Source of the DNA: Velocimicrobium porci
GTDB taxonomy: Bacteria > Bacillota > Clostridia > Lachnospirales > Lachnospiraceae
DNA length: 64,000 bases
Assembly: GCF_009696045.1 (NCBI RefSeq)
Contig: NZ_VUMT01000009.1
Coordinates: 62,001 to 126,000 of the forward strand
Reading direction: 5' to 3'
Made by a program: the position numbers and the translations under genes. The first letter of the stretch is position 1; the number at the start of each line of letters is the position of its first letter. Under the pieces are notes generated by a model. The model searched no databases. It was not told the origin of the DNA and saw only the letters and a list, made by a program, of their open reading frames with translations. Below, piece by piece: positions 24,436 through 33,162 of this stretch.

Positions 24436-26301
24436 GTGCCAAAGATATTAGACCAGATTCAAGGTCCAAATGATATAAAAAAAATTAAACCGAAAGAATT
24501 GGAACAATTGGCAGTTGAAATCCGAAAGTTCCTAATTGAAAAAGTGAGTAAGACAGGAGGACATTTGGCGTCTAATCTGGGAACAGTGGAGCTTACGATT
24601 GCATTACATCTGGTTTTAGATTTTCCAGATGATAAGTTGGTATGGGATGTCGGGCATCAGGCGTATACGCACAAAATATTGACAGGGCGAAAGAAAGGTT
24701 TTGATACGCTTCGTCAATATCAGGGAATGAGCGGATTCCCTAAAAGGAAGGAAAGTGAGTGTGATGCATTTGATGTAGGACACAGTTCTACTTCTATTTC
24801 GGCTGCTTTAGGATTAGCAAGGGCTAGAGATATCAAAGGCAATGACAATAAAGTTGTGGCTGTGATTGGAGATGGAGCCTTGTCTGGCGGTATGGCCTAT
24901 GAGGCATTAAATAATGCAGCAAGACTGGACTCTAATATGGTTATTGTGCTAAATGATAACAATATGTCGATTACAGAAAATGTCGGTGGAATGGCGAATT
25001 ATCTTGGAAAAATCCGAACAGGAAGTAAGTACCGAAACTTAAAGGATGGAGTTGAAAATGTAATCCGAAGTGTACCATGTGTTGGAAACCGTGTGGCCGA
25101 TAAAGTAAAACGATCCAAAGATTCCTTAAAAAGATTATTTATTCCCGGAATGTTGTTTGAGGACATGGGACTTACTTATATCGGACCAATTGATGGACAT
25201 AATATAGAACAGATGAGAAGAGCATTTTTAAGTGCGTTTCGGGCAAATGAAGCTGTGATTGTCCATGTTGTGACAAAAAAAGGAAAAGGCTATTCTTTTG
25301 CAGAGAAAAAACCGTCTGTTTATCATGGTGTAGAACCATTTTATGTTCGAACAGGTGAAAATAAGACGAAAGAAAAAGCAATTACTTACACACAGGTGTT
25401 TGGAAAAAAATTAATTGAGTTGGCAAAGGAACAGGAAAGTATTGCAGCGGTCTGTGCAGCCATGCCTTCCGGAACCGGTTTAATGCAGTACCGGAAACTA
25501 TTTCCAGAACGATATTATGATGTTGGAATTGCGGAAGAACATGCAGTTACGTTTGCAGCCGGGATGGCAGCAGGTGGTATGCACCCGGTTGTAGCAATTT
25601 ACTCTACATTTTTACAAAGAGCATATGACCAGATTCTGCATGATGTCTGTATTGAAAGCTTACCGGTTACATTTGCGATTGACCGTGCGGGAATTGTAGG
25701 AAGTGATGGGGAAACCCATCAGGGTGTGTTTGATTTATCCTATTTATGCAGTATGCCGAATATGACGGTAATGGCTCCAAAGAATGGTACAGAATTAGAA
25801 GAGATGCTTTCATTTAGTGTAAAACAGGACATGCCAATTGCAATCCGTTATCCAAGAGGAAAAATAAACAACCGGCTGGAAGCATTTGCGAAACCGATTG
25901 AATATGGAAAAAGCGAAACACTCTACTCTGGCGAAAAAATTGCATTAATTGCGGTTGGTTCAATGGTGGAAACGGCATGTGATGTGAGAGAAAAATTAAA
26001 GAGCCATGGAATCCATGCAACGGTTGTTAATATGCGTTTTGTAAAGCCAATGGATACAGAGAGGTTAGAAGAACTTACAAAATCCCATTCTGTTTTTGTT
26101 ACAATGGAAGAGAATGTAGAACAGGGTGGCTTTGGTCAAAAAGTAGCAGACTATCTGCAAACGATAAAACGAAATGACATTGCGTTAGTGAATTGTTCCA
26201 TTCGTGACCAGTTTATCCAGCATGGAAACGTTGAAATATTAAAGAAAACATTGGGCTTAGATGCAGACAGTATTACAGAAAGGATTCTTTTAAACTTATG
26301 A
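24436..26301 (+). CDS. dxs: 1-Deoxy-D-xylulose-5-phosphate synthase
   Basis: Thiamine-diphosphate enzyme that condenses pyruvate and glyceraldehyde 3-phosphate, the first step of the MEP isoprenoid pathway. Motifs: GHLASNLGTVELTIALH (~37), the TPP/Mg site GDGALSGGMAYEALNN (~150-165), GIAEEHAVTFAAGMA (~369) and DRAGIVGSDGETHQGVFD (~418). At 621 residues it is full length. The start is a GTG at 24436 behind AGGAAGGTG. The stop overlaps the tlyA start by 4 bases (ATGA). Confidence 0.97.
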   Translation: MPKILDQIQGPNDIKKIKPKELEQLAVEIRKFLIEKVSKTGGHLASNLGTVELTIALHLVLDFPDDKLVWDVGHQAYTHKILTGRKKGFDTLRQYQGMSGFPKRKESECDAFDVGHSSTSISAALGLARARDIKGNDNKVVAVIGDGALSGGMAYEALNNAARLDSNMVIVLNDNNMSITENVGGMANYLGKIRTGSKYRNLKDGVENVIRSVPCVGNRVADKVKRSKDSLKRLFIPGMLFEDMGLTYIGPIDGHNIEQMRRAFLSAFRANEAVIVHVVTKKGKGYSFAEKKPSVYHGVEPFYVRTGENKTKEKAITYTQVFGKKLIELAKEQESIAAVCAAMPSGTGLMQYRKLFPERYYDVGIAEEHAVTFAAGMAAGGMHPVVAIYSTFLQRAYDQILHDVCIESLPVTFAIDRAGIVGSDGETHQGVFDLSYLCSMPNMTVMAPKNGTELEEMLSFSVKQDMPIAIRYPRGKINNRLEAFAKPIEYGKSETLYSGEKIALIAVGSMVETACDVREKLKSHGIHATVVNMRFVKPMDTERLEELTKSHSVFVTMEENVEQGGFGQKVADYLQTIKRNDIALVNCSIRDQFIQHGNVEILKKTLGLDADSITERILLNL

Positions 26302-27110
26302 AAGAAAGATTAGATGTACTATTAGTAAAAAGAGGACTTGCAGAGTCAAGAGAAAAAGCAAAAGCGATTATTATGGCAGGAAATGTTTTTGTAAATGAGC
26401 AAAGGGAAGATAAAGCGGGTACAACGTTTGATGAGAAAGTAGAGATTCTTGTAAAGGGAAATACACTAAAATATGCAAGTCGGGGCGGATATAAGTTAGA
26501 GAAGGCAATTGAGTCATTTGGAATTCAATTAGATGATAAGGTGTGTATGGATGTCGGATCTTCTACAGGTGGATTTACAGACTGTATGTTGCAAAATGGT
26601 GCAAGGAAAGTATATGCAGTTGATGTTGGGACGAACCAGCTTTTATGGCGGCTTCGTCAAGATGAACGTGTTATTTCAATGGAGCAGACGAATATCCGGT
26701 ATCTGACAAGAGAACAGATGGAAGACGATATTGAATTTGCCTCGATTGATGTGGCGTTTATTTCCCTTACAAAAGTATTAGAGCCGGTCAGAGAATTATT
26801 GACACCTCATGGGGAGGTAGTTTGTCTTATTAAACCCCAATTTGAAGCCGGAAGAGAAAAGGTTGGAAAAAAAGGTGTTGTAAGAGAACCAAGTGTTCAT
26901 GAGGAAGTAATTGAAGCGGTAGTTAGTTATGCAAAAAGTATTGGGTTTACAGTGCTTCACTTAGATTATTCGCCAATAAAAGGACCGGAAGGAAATATCG
27001 AATATTTAATGCAAATTAAAAAAGGGGAAGGTAATTCCGGGTTATCGGACGAACTCTCAAAAGAAATAAAAGAACTGGTAAAAAAGGCACATTCAGAGTT
27101 AGACAAATAA
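26298..27110 (+). CDS. tlyA: TlyA-family rRNA 2'-O-methyltransferase
   Basis: A 270-residue protein with an N-terminal S4 RNA-binding domain (~3-60: RLDVLLVKRGLAESREKAKA) and an FtsJ-type SAM methyltransferase domain with MDVGSSTGGFTDCMLQNGA near 92. Members methylate rRNA and were historically called hemolysins. In sporulating Firmicutes it usually sits in the dxs-tlyA-nadK/argR-recN order, and here too it follows dxs with a 4-base overlap. Confidence 0.94.
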   Translation: MKERLDVLLVKRGLAESREKAKAIIMAGNVFVNEQREDKAGTTFDEKVEILVKGNTLKYASRGGYKLEKAIESFGIQLDDKVCMDVGSSTGGFTDCMLQNGARKVYAVDVGTNQLLWRLRQDERVISMEQTNIRYLTREQMEDDIEFASIDVAFISLTKVLEPVRELLTPHGEVVCLIKPQFEAGREKVGKKGVVREPSVHEEVIEAVVSYAKSIGFTVLHLDYSPIKGPEGNIEYLMQIKKGEGNSGLSDELSKEIKELVKKAHSELDK

Positions 27111-27145
27111 TAAATAAAAAAATGAGGGAGGAATGGGTGTAAACG

Positions 27146-28012
27146 ATGAACAATTTTTGTGTACTTGCAAATATAGAAAAAGATAAAGAGTATGAAGTGG
27201 CGAAATACATAAGAGATTTGATTGAATCCAATCATCGAAACTGTATTATTGTAAAAGATCGTTTTGTAGAAGATAATGATGTGGAAGGGTTTTATGAGGT
27301 AACGGAAATACCGGTAGATACAGAGTGTATTATTATTTTAGGCGGGGATGGAACGATGATTCAGGCCGCCAATGATTTGTCTGACCTTGGAATCCCTTTA
27401 TTGGGAGTAAATCTTGGAACTTTAGGTTTTTTGACGGAAGTCGAGAAACAGAATATTGAAGAGGCGTTACAGCGTTTATATGATGATAAATATAAGGTTG
27501 AAAGACGAATGATGCTGTTTGGTGAAGCAAAGAATCAAAAAGTTGGAGAATATCGAGGGCTTGCATTAAATGATTTCGTTATTAGCAAAGATGGTGCGTG
27601 TCGTCTTATAACGCTGCAAGTATATGTAAATGGTGAACTGCTGGATACATATATTGCAGATGGAATTATTGTGTCAACTCCAACTGGTTCTACCGGCTAT
27701 AATTTGTCAGCAGGTGGTCCGGTTCTTGCACCGGAGGTAAAGGCAATGATTGTTACTCCAATTTGTCCTCACTCATTAAACAAGAGAAGTCTGGTTGTAT
27801 CCCATCATGATGTTTTAGAAATTGTCATTGGAAAAAGTAAAGAAAATTCAGATGATGAAGCTGTTCTTATAACGGATGGGACAATTTCAATGGAACTTAC
27901 AACAAAAGACAGGATAATTGTAAAAGAAGCCGAAGGAGAAACAAAGATTCTTAAATTAACAGAATGTAGTTTTTATCGTAGACTTAGGGATAAATTAAGC
28001 CGAGAAGTATGA
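27146..28012 (+). CDS. nadK: NAD kinase
   Basis: Phosphorylates NAD+ to NADP+. The 288-residue enzyme contains the GGDGTMIQAA motif (~64), NLGTLGFLTEVE (~90) and the substrate-binding PTGSTGYNLSAGGPVL (~180). GGGAGGAATGGGTG lies before the ATG. It is the last gene of the nusB operon; in related genomes argR and recN normally follow it, but here yebC does, with recN 12 kb away. Confidence 0.95.
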   Translation: MNNFCVLANIEKDKEYEVAKYIRDLIESNHRNCIIVKDRFVEDNDVEGFYEVTEIPVDTECIIILGGDGTMIQAANDLSDLGIPLLGVNLGTLGFLTEVEKQNIEEALQRLYDDKYKVERRMMLFGEAKNQKVGEYRGLALNDFVISKDGACRLITLQVYVNGELLDTYIADGIIVSTPTGSTGYNLSAGGPVLAPEVKAMIVTPICPHSLNKRSLVVSHHDVLEIVIGKSKENSDDEAVLITDGTISMELTTKDRIIVKEAEGETKILKLTECSFYRRLRDKLSREV

Positions 28013-28042
28013 TGTTTTGTGTATTCATCATAAAAATAGCAC

Positions 28043-28071
28043 TTGTCTGATTATAGAAATAATGTTATGAT
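28043..28071 (+). promoter_or_regulatory. Sigma-A promoter of the YebC-family gene
   Basis: TTGTCT at 28043-28048, 17-base spacer, TATGAT at 28066-28071. Confidence 0.68.
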
Positions 28072-28109
28072 TAATAAGATTGAGATTTATAGAAAAAGGA
28101 GAATGAAAG

Positions 28110-28838
28110 ATGTCAGGACATTCAAAGTTTGCAAATATTAAACATAAAAAAGAAAAAAATGATGCAGCAAAAGGAAAGATTTTTACAATTATCGGTAGAG
28201 AATTAGCTGTTGCAGTAAAAGAAGGAGGACCAGATCCAGCTAACAATAGCAGACTTCGCGATGTAATTGCAAAGGCAAAAGCAAATAATATGCCAAATGA
28301 TACAATTGACAGAGGAATCAAAAAAGCTGCCGGCGATATGAACTCTGTTAATTATGAAAATGTTACATACGAGGGATATGGACCAAATGGTACCGCCATT
28401 ATTGTTGTAGCTCTTACTGATAATAAAAACCGTACTGCAGCAAATGTAAGAAGTGCATTTACAAAAGGAAGTGGAAGTATCGGAACACCGGGCTGTGTAT
28501 CATTTATGTTTGATAAAAAAGGTCAGATTATTATTGACAAAGAAGAGTGCGATATGGAAGCAGATGATCTTATGATGCTCGCATTAGATGCAGGAGCCGA
28601 GGACTTTGCGGAAGAGGATGACAGCTTTGAAATTTTAACGGATCCGGATAATTTTAGTGAAGTAAGAGAAGGATTAGAAGCACAAAACATTAAAATGGCT
28701 CAGGCTGAAGTTACAATGATTCCTCAGACTTATGTAGAATTAAGTGATGAGCAGGATATTAAAAATATCAATCGTATTCTTGATTTGCTAGACGGTGATG
28801 ATGACGTACAGCAAGTATATCATAACTGGGACGAATAA
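28110..28838 (+). CDS. yebC: YebC/PmpR-family protein
   Basis: A 242-residue member of the YebC/PmpR/TACO1 family, described as transcription regulators and, more recently, as ribosome-associated factors helping at proline stretches. It opens SGHSKFANIKHKKEKNDA, with the usual W replaced by F at position 6, and carries DVIAKAKANNMPNDTIDRGIKK near 50 and GYGPNGTAIIVVALTDNKNRT near 90. It has its own promoter and terminator. Confidence 0.95.
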   Translation: MSGHSKFANIKHKKEKNDAAKGKIFTIIGRELAVAVKEGGPDPANNSRLRDVIAKAKANNMPNDTIDRGIKKAAGDMNSVNYENVTYEGYGPNGTAIIVVALTDNKNRTAANVRSAFTKGSGSIGTPGCVSFMFDKKGQIIIDKEECDMEADDLMMLALDAGAEDFAEEDDSFEILTDPDNFSEVREGLEAQNIKMAQAEVTMIPQTYVELSDEQDIKNINRILDLLDGDDDVQQVYHNWDE

Positions 28839-28877
28839 AATTATTTTTTGCTAATTTTCCATTGGCTTTCCTAAGAG

Positions 28878-28918
28878 AAACCGCTGTCAGGGATTGCATT
28901 AATCTTGACAGCGGTTTT
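28878..28918. terminator. Terminator between yebC and the convergent VWA-type gene
   Basis: AAACCGCTGTCA at 28878-28889 pairs with TGACAGCGGTTT at 28906-28917. T run on the forward side and A run on the other make it usable from both directions. Confidence 0.87.
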
Positions 28919-28924
28919 AATCTG

Positions 28925-30616
28925 TTAAGATAAGGAAACAGAAGTAGTCATGTCATTTAGTTGTTTTTGGAACTTATAGCTGTTTTTCTTTTTCTTTAAT
29001 AAAAAAGAGGATTCTTGTGTTGTAAGTTGGCATTTTTTATTCGAATTTATCTTTTGGGCTGTAGATATAACTTCTGCTTTATATAAATTTTGTTTTAGTT
29101 TTTTTATTGTTTTAAATTCGAAGGAAAGTAAGGTTCCAAGTTTTTCGGTTTTTATTTGTTTTTTTAGTATTCCTCTGATCGTTGTACTGATTTGTTCAAA
29201 CGATTTGAACGAGGAAGAGTGAGATGAATTAGATAAAAGAATGACAGGGGAAACGATAGCTTCTTCTGTTCCTCCAATTGCTCTGTTTTGATATGCAATA
29301 ACCATTTTATAGCTATGAACCAAATCTGAAATATCATTTTTTATATCCTTTTCCGTATATGTCAGCTGGTACAAATCGTTTTGCTCGGCTAAAATGTTAT
29401 CTATAATATCTTTAATTAGAGTATTATCGTTGATGTTTCGATAAAATCCGCCTGTCTGTGTTGCAATTCGTTCCAATGTATAGGTGCTGATTTGGTCACC
29501 AATTCCAATTAGATAAATTGGAATCTGATAATGATTTGCAGTTTCTACTACTTTTGGGTAATCAATCCTACTGGAATTATCTTCTCCATCTGTAAATGCA
29601 ATAATATACTTTGCACCGGATTTATTTGCAGTATGTTTGACTGCGGTATAAAGCAAATCATAAAGGTTATTGGCCTTCGAACTTTGGAGAGTCTTTATTT
29701 TAGAGCGAAGATTTTTTTTATCGCTGGTAAAGGGCTGTAAAAGCTGAATTCCATTATAAGAATTTAATAATTCGATTTGGCTTCCAGATTCAAAATTCGA
29801 TTTTTCAAATAGTTGGTTTGCTGATTTTATAATGGCTTCCAGCGTATGTTGTTTTGTCGAATTTTTAATTGAAGTAACAAAATTAATCATATGTTGTCCG
29901 GAATCATTTACTTTTTTGATTGAATCAATTGATAATTTTTCGACGGGATTTGAGCCGATTTGTTTTGTTAAATAAAAATATCGCTTTTCTAAGTTATCTG
30001 GTACTTGATCGGTACTAATGTTATGGACCGAAAGATACATCTGCGTTGTTGGATAGGCTTTCGTATCTGTTTGACGTACGTGAATTGTTAAATTGTCTGC
30101 AATTGAGGTCATATCCTTTAATAGTTTTTTCCATTCTTTTAACAAAGGGTCTATTTGACGAAAGGTATTCTGATTTATATGGTGTTTGATGTCCATTTTA
30201 ATTTCTTCAATCCGCTCTAATTCATTATCATAAGCATTGTCAAGGTTACCTTTTTCAAGTTTTTCAACTTGTGCTTTATAATAGGAAGTGTTTTTTTGAA
30301 TCACTTCTTTCTTAAGTTCCTTTAGTTCTTTTTGACAAGCATCAATTAAGGCAGTATCCTGATTTAGGATACCTGTTTGGTAGTTTGTAAGTAGCGTATT
30401 GTAGCGTTTTTTTTCTTTTGAATTTTTTAAAATTCGATATTCATGAAACTGTTTTTTTATTTCGTTTAGCTGTTTTGTGTCTTCTCTAATTTCTGTTTCT
30501 AATTTTTCCTTTTGTTGTTCTCTTATATAGTTGGTGAGTGTTACTGCAAATAAAATCGTAAATAATACACCAACAATACCGAGCCGTTTTAACTTTTTAT
30601 AGTCTTCTTTTTGCAT
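28925..30616 (-). CDS. Membrane-anchored protein with degenerate VWA domain
   Basis: About 563 residues on the reverse strand. One N-terminal membrane helix (~10-28) is followed by a long Lys/Glu-rich coiled-coil region (~30-170), then a von Willebrand factor A-like domain at ~200-420: LQPFTSDKKNLRSKI, NNLYDLLYTAVKHT, AKYIIAFTDGEDNSSR and IPIYLIGIGDQIS are clear. The canonical metal site DxSxS that should open the domain is not seen. The start at 30616 is chosen because AAAGGTG precedes it at proper distance; an ATG 3 codons upstream exists. It is probably a surface or periplasm-side binding protein of unknown ligand. It faces the core operon. Confidence 0.7.
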   Translation of the reverse strand: MQKEDYKKLKRLGIVGVLFTILFAVTLTNYIREQQKEKLETEIREDTKQLNEIKKQFHEYRILKNSKEKKRYNTLLTNYQTGILNQDTALIDACQKELKELKKEVIQKNTSYYKAQVEKLEKGNLDNAYDNELERIEEIKMDIKHHINQNTFRQIDPLLKEWKKLLKDMTSIADNLTIHVRQTDTKAYPTTQMYLSVHNISTDQVPDNLEKRYFYLTKQIGSNPVEKLSIDSIKKVNDSGQHMINFVTSIKNSTKQHTLEAIIKSANQLFEKSNFESGSQIELLNSYNGIQLLQPFTSDKKNLRSKIKTLQSSKANNLYDLLYTAVKHTANKSGAKYIIAFTDGEDNSSRIDYPKVVETANHYQIPIYLIGIGDQISTYTLERIATQTGGFYRNINDNTLIKDIIDNILAEQNDLYQLTYTEKDIKNDISDLVHSYKMVIAYQNRAIGGTEEAIVSPVILLSNSSHSSSFKSFEQISTTIRGILKKQIKTEKLGTLLSFEFKTIKKLKQNLYKAEVISTAQKINSNKKCQLTTQESSFLLKKKKNSYKFQKQLNDMTTSVSLS

Positions 30617-30681
30617 GAATAACACCTTTCCTATTTTAATAGCTATTTATAGTATATCTGTTCTATATATAAAGTCAACGA

Positions 30682-30710
30682 TTGAATTAAAAAGATAAGT
30701 GTGCTAAACT
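30682..30710 (+). promoter_or_regulatory. Probable promoter of the CFI-box gene
   Basis: TTGAAT at 30682-30687, 17-base spacer, TAAACT at 30705-30710. Confidence 0.55.
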
Positions 30711-30741
30711 GATACAAAGGATATGAGTGAGGTAGAAAACT

Positions 30742-31536
30742 GTGGATTATAATGAAAAAGAGAAGAAATGGATAGAAGAATATCAAGATTCATTGGAGCA
30801 TGTAGGAGAAATGATAACGGCTCATATGGACTTAATGAAATATTTTAAAGCGAAAACCTATGAAGATGCGTTTGGCAGATATCTGGAAGCATGCAGACCA
30901 ATTTTGGAGAGCTTAGAGCATAGAGTTGTTCTTGACGCGAAACATCGGGATGACTATATAGAAGAAATGGCAAAACAATTTGTTTATCAACTTTCAGTGG
31001 ATTCAAAAGGAAAACGAAAGAAAGGTAAGCTAGAGCAGTATAAAATTATTTTGGCACTTTATACGGTTCCAATGATTCAGGAATTGAGACTTGACATAAG
31101 TGAAGATTTTGTGAAAAAGGTGCATGAGTTTTGGGGTGATAGCAACCCTGAATTCCCTTTTCAGATTGGAACTTATAGTGAATTAAAAGAAGGTTTTCGG
31201 AAGAAACAATTTTGTTATATTACAACCGCAGTATGCGAATATCAAAATAAAGATGATGATTGCTATGAATTGACTATGTTTCGAAGATTTCGGGATACCT
31301 ATTTGAGAGAGCAGGAAAACGGAGAGGCTCTGATTGAAGAATACTATGAATTTGCTCCTCAGATTATAAAACAGATTGAATTCATAAGAAATGAAGATGA
31401 AGTTTATCCATTAATATGGAGCAATTATTTACAGCCTTGTCTTAGACTAATTGAAACAGGCGATTATGAAGCTTGTTTTATGTTATATAAGGGGATGGTA
31501 AACACACTTAAGGAACGGTATTGTGTCTGCTGTTAG
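30742..31536 (+). CDS. CFI-box-CTERM domain protein
   Basis: A 264-residue soluble, mostly helical protein. Residues ~155-262 contain the CFI-box-type block CYITTAVCEYQNKDDDCYEL followed by MFRRFRDTYL, a short conserved cysteine motif found in many Clostridia at the end of otherwise unrelated proteins. The C-terminus is CVCC, so four extra cysteines could bind metal or be modified. The start is a GTG behind GAGGTAG. No function is known to me for this family. It stands alone before the insertion element. Confidence 0.7.
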   Translation: MDYNEKEKKWIEEYQDSLEHVGEMITAHMDLMKYFKAKTYEDAFGRYLEACRPILESLEHRVVLDAKHRDDYIEEMAKQFVYQLSVDSKGKRKKGKLEQYKIILALYTVPMIQELRLDISEDFVKKVHEFWGDSNPEFPFQIGTYSELKEGFRKKQFCYITTAVCEYQNKDDDCYELTMFRRFRDTYLREQENGEALIEEYYEFAPQIIKQIEFIRNEDEVYPLIWSNYLQPCLRLIETGDYEACFMLYKGMVNTLKERYCVCC

Positions 31537-31649
31537 GAGGTAAGAAAACAGTTAAAAATAAATTATAAAATGTTATAAGCATGTGTTGGCTTTTATAAGT
31601 TTTATTAATAGAATAAAATATAAACATTACGAAATTGGGATAATAATGA

Positions 31650-31898
31650 AAACTTCATTCACATCATACTTCTAGCAACGGATATAGATATTATTCACAT
31701 GAACGATTAAATCAAGTAATGAACAAAAAGATGATTTGGAACGGCAAACGTGCTAACCAAGCAAGAAAACTTGTAAAGGAATTAATAGAAGAAGGTGGTG
31801 AAGATAGTGATAAAAACAATTCGAGTGATGTTAGTCCCAAACAACAAACAGAAGACGAAATTATTCCAGTATGCCAATACTGCTCGTTTTGCTTATAA
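31650..31898 (+). pseudogene. IS607-type TnpA serine recombinase remnant
   Basis: The frame open from 31650 to the TAA at 31896-31898 encodes SSNGYRYYSHERLNQVMNKK, the end of a MerR-like DNA-binding domain as found at the N-terminus of IS607 TnpA, directly joined to NGKRANQARKLVKELIEEGG, which resembles the C-terminal tail of the same protein. The whole resolvase catalytic domain (about 120-150 residues, with its active serine) is missing between them. The tail overlaps the start of tnpB in another frame, the arrangement normal for IS607 elements. No start codon precedes the HTH part, so it is a deletion derivative. Confidence 0.55.
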
Positions 31899-32985
31899 CT
31901 GGGCATTAGGCAGAGAACAAGAGAATTATAAGAATGGTGGAAAGTTTATATCGGATGGAGATTTACGAAAAGAATTTACGAAATTAAAGAAGACAGAAGA
32001 ATCTGCTTGGTTGAACAATATTTCAAATAATGTTACAAAGCAGGCAATAAAAGATGCTTGCGAAGCGTATAAAGCTTTCTTTAAAGGAGATACGAAGTTC
32101 CCACGATTTAAAAGCAGAAAACGTTCTGTTCCTAAATTTTATCAGGACAATGTAAAAATTCAATTTACGGATACGCATGTAAAGGTAGAAGGATTTGCTG
32201 CTTCGAAAAAGAAAAACAAACAAAAATTAAATTGGATCAGGCTTGCAGAACATGGTCGTATTCCTATTGCAAACGTAAAGTACATGAATCCTCGTATAAA
32301 ATATGACGGACTTAACTGGTATATCACAGTTGGTATCGAATATGAAGATTCAACTGCTCTTCCATCGAATGAAGGCATTGGAATTGATTTAGGAATGAAA
32401 GATCTAGCAATCTGTTCGGATGGATATAAATATCAGAATATAAATAAAACTCAAAAAGTAAAGAAATTAGAGAAAAGAAAACGCAGGTTACAGCGTTCGA
32501 TTTCAAGAAGATATGAGAAAAATAAGAAAGGAGTAAGTTACGGTAAAACAAGTAACATTATAAAAAGCGAGCAAGAACTTTTAAAATTAAATCATAGATT
32601 AACGAATCTTCGTCAGAACTATTTACATCAGACAACCTCTGAAATCATAAAACGAAAACCAAGTTTTATATGTATGGAAGATTTGAATGTAAAAGGAATA
32701 ATGAAGAATAGACATTTATCGAAGGCAGTTCAACAACAATGTTTTGGAGAATTTAGACGACAGATGGAATACAAATCTGCATGGAAGAATATTCCGATAA
32801 TTCTTGCAGATAGATTCTTTCCAAGTTCTAAACTATGTAGTTGTTGCGGAAATATCAAGAAAGATTTAAAGTTATCAGACCGTATTTACAAATGTGAATG
32901 TGGAAACGTGATAGATAGAGATTACCAAGCTTCTTTAAATCTGAAAAGATATGGAGAAAATGGTTTGAAACAATCTGTAGCATAA
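31795..32985 (+). CDS. tnpB: TnpB RNA-guided nuclease (IS607/IS605 type)
   Basis: A 396-residue TnpB, the ancestor-type relative of Cas12, an RNA-guided DNA nuclease. The RuvC acidic residues are in place: D198 in GIGIDLGMKDLAI, E295 in FICMEDLNVKG and the DRD motif at 374-376 before YQASLNLKRYG. The zinc finger between them has C348, C351, C367 and C369. The N-terminal domain begins TIRVMLVPNNKQKTKLFQYANTARFAYNWAL (in part), normal for the family. GTG codons at 31795 and 31798 are possible starts. The protein looks complete, so nuclease activity may persist although the recombinase is lost. Confidence 0.93.
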   Translation: MVKIVIKTIRVMLVPNNKQKTKLFQYANTARFAYNWALGREQENYKNGGKFISDGDLRKEFTKLKKTEESAWLNNISNNVTKQAIKDACEAYKAFFKGDTKFPRFKSRKRSVPKFYQDNVKIQFTDTHVKVEGFAASKKKNKQKLNWIRLAEHGRIPIANVKYMNPRIKYDGLNWYITVGIEYEDSTALPSNEGIGIDLGMKDLAICSDGYKYQNINKTQKVKKLEKRKRRLQRSISRRYEKNKKGVSYGKTSNIIKSEQELLKLNHRLTNLRQNYLHQTTSEIIKRKPSFICMEDLNVKGIMKNRHLSKAVQQQCFGEFRRQMEYKSAWKNIPIILADRFFPSSKLCSCCGNIKKDLKLSDRIYKCECGNVIDRDYQASLNLKRYGENGLKQSVA

Positions 32986-33110
32986 CATTTTCAAGTTAAT
33001 GCAGATATGTACTGGTACGTTAGTCAGGAATTTACGCCTATGGAGTGTACAAGAACTTGTGAGTAGTATCTGGATTTATTCAGTACAAAAGCATACACAT
33101 TGAAGTAGGA
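32986..33110 (+). ncRNA. Candidate omega RNA / right end of the TnpB element
   Basis: TnpB guide RNAs are transcribed from the 3' part of tnpB and the element's right end. The non-coding stretch here includes ACGCCTATGGAGTGTACAAG, similar to the CCTATGGAGTGT(A)CAAGAACTTGTGAG tails found in other clostridial TnpB elements as I remember them; CAAGAACTTG is a 10-base palindrome able to form a small hairpin. The guide would be the host sequence just past the right end, near 33080-33110. Exact RNA ends cannot be read from this sequence. Confidence 0.4.
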
Positions 33111-33162
33111 ATGAAACATAAGAGTTTATCACTTTTTATAAGTTTTCAGTAACGGTAAGAAA

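Larger units (their letters stand above)
31650..33110 (+). mobile_element. IS607-type element, TnpB-bearing, recombinase-deficient
   Basis: The unit comprises the gutted tnpA, an intact tnpB and a non-coding right end of ~120 bases. Exact ends are not determinable because IS607 elements have no terminal inverted repeats and make no target duplication. The left limit is the first base of the tnpA-like frame, the right limit is the end of the structured tail. A 13-base sequence TTTTATAAGTTTT occurs on the two sides (31591-31603 and about 33134-33146) and might be a chance match in A+T-rich DNA. Confidence 0.65.
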
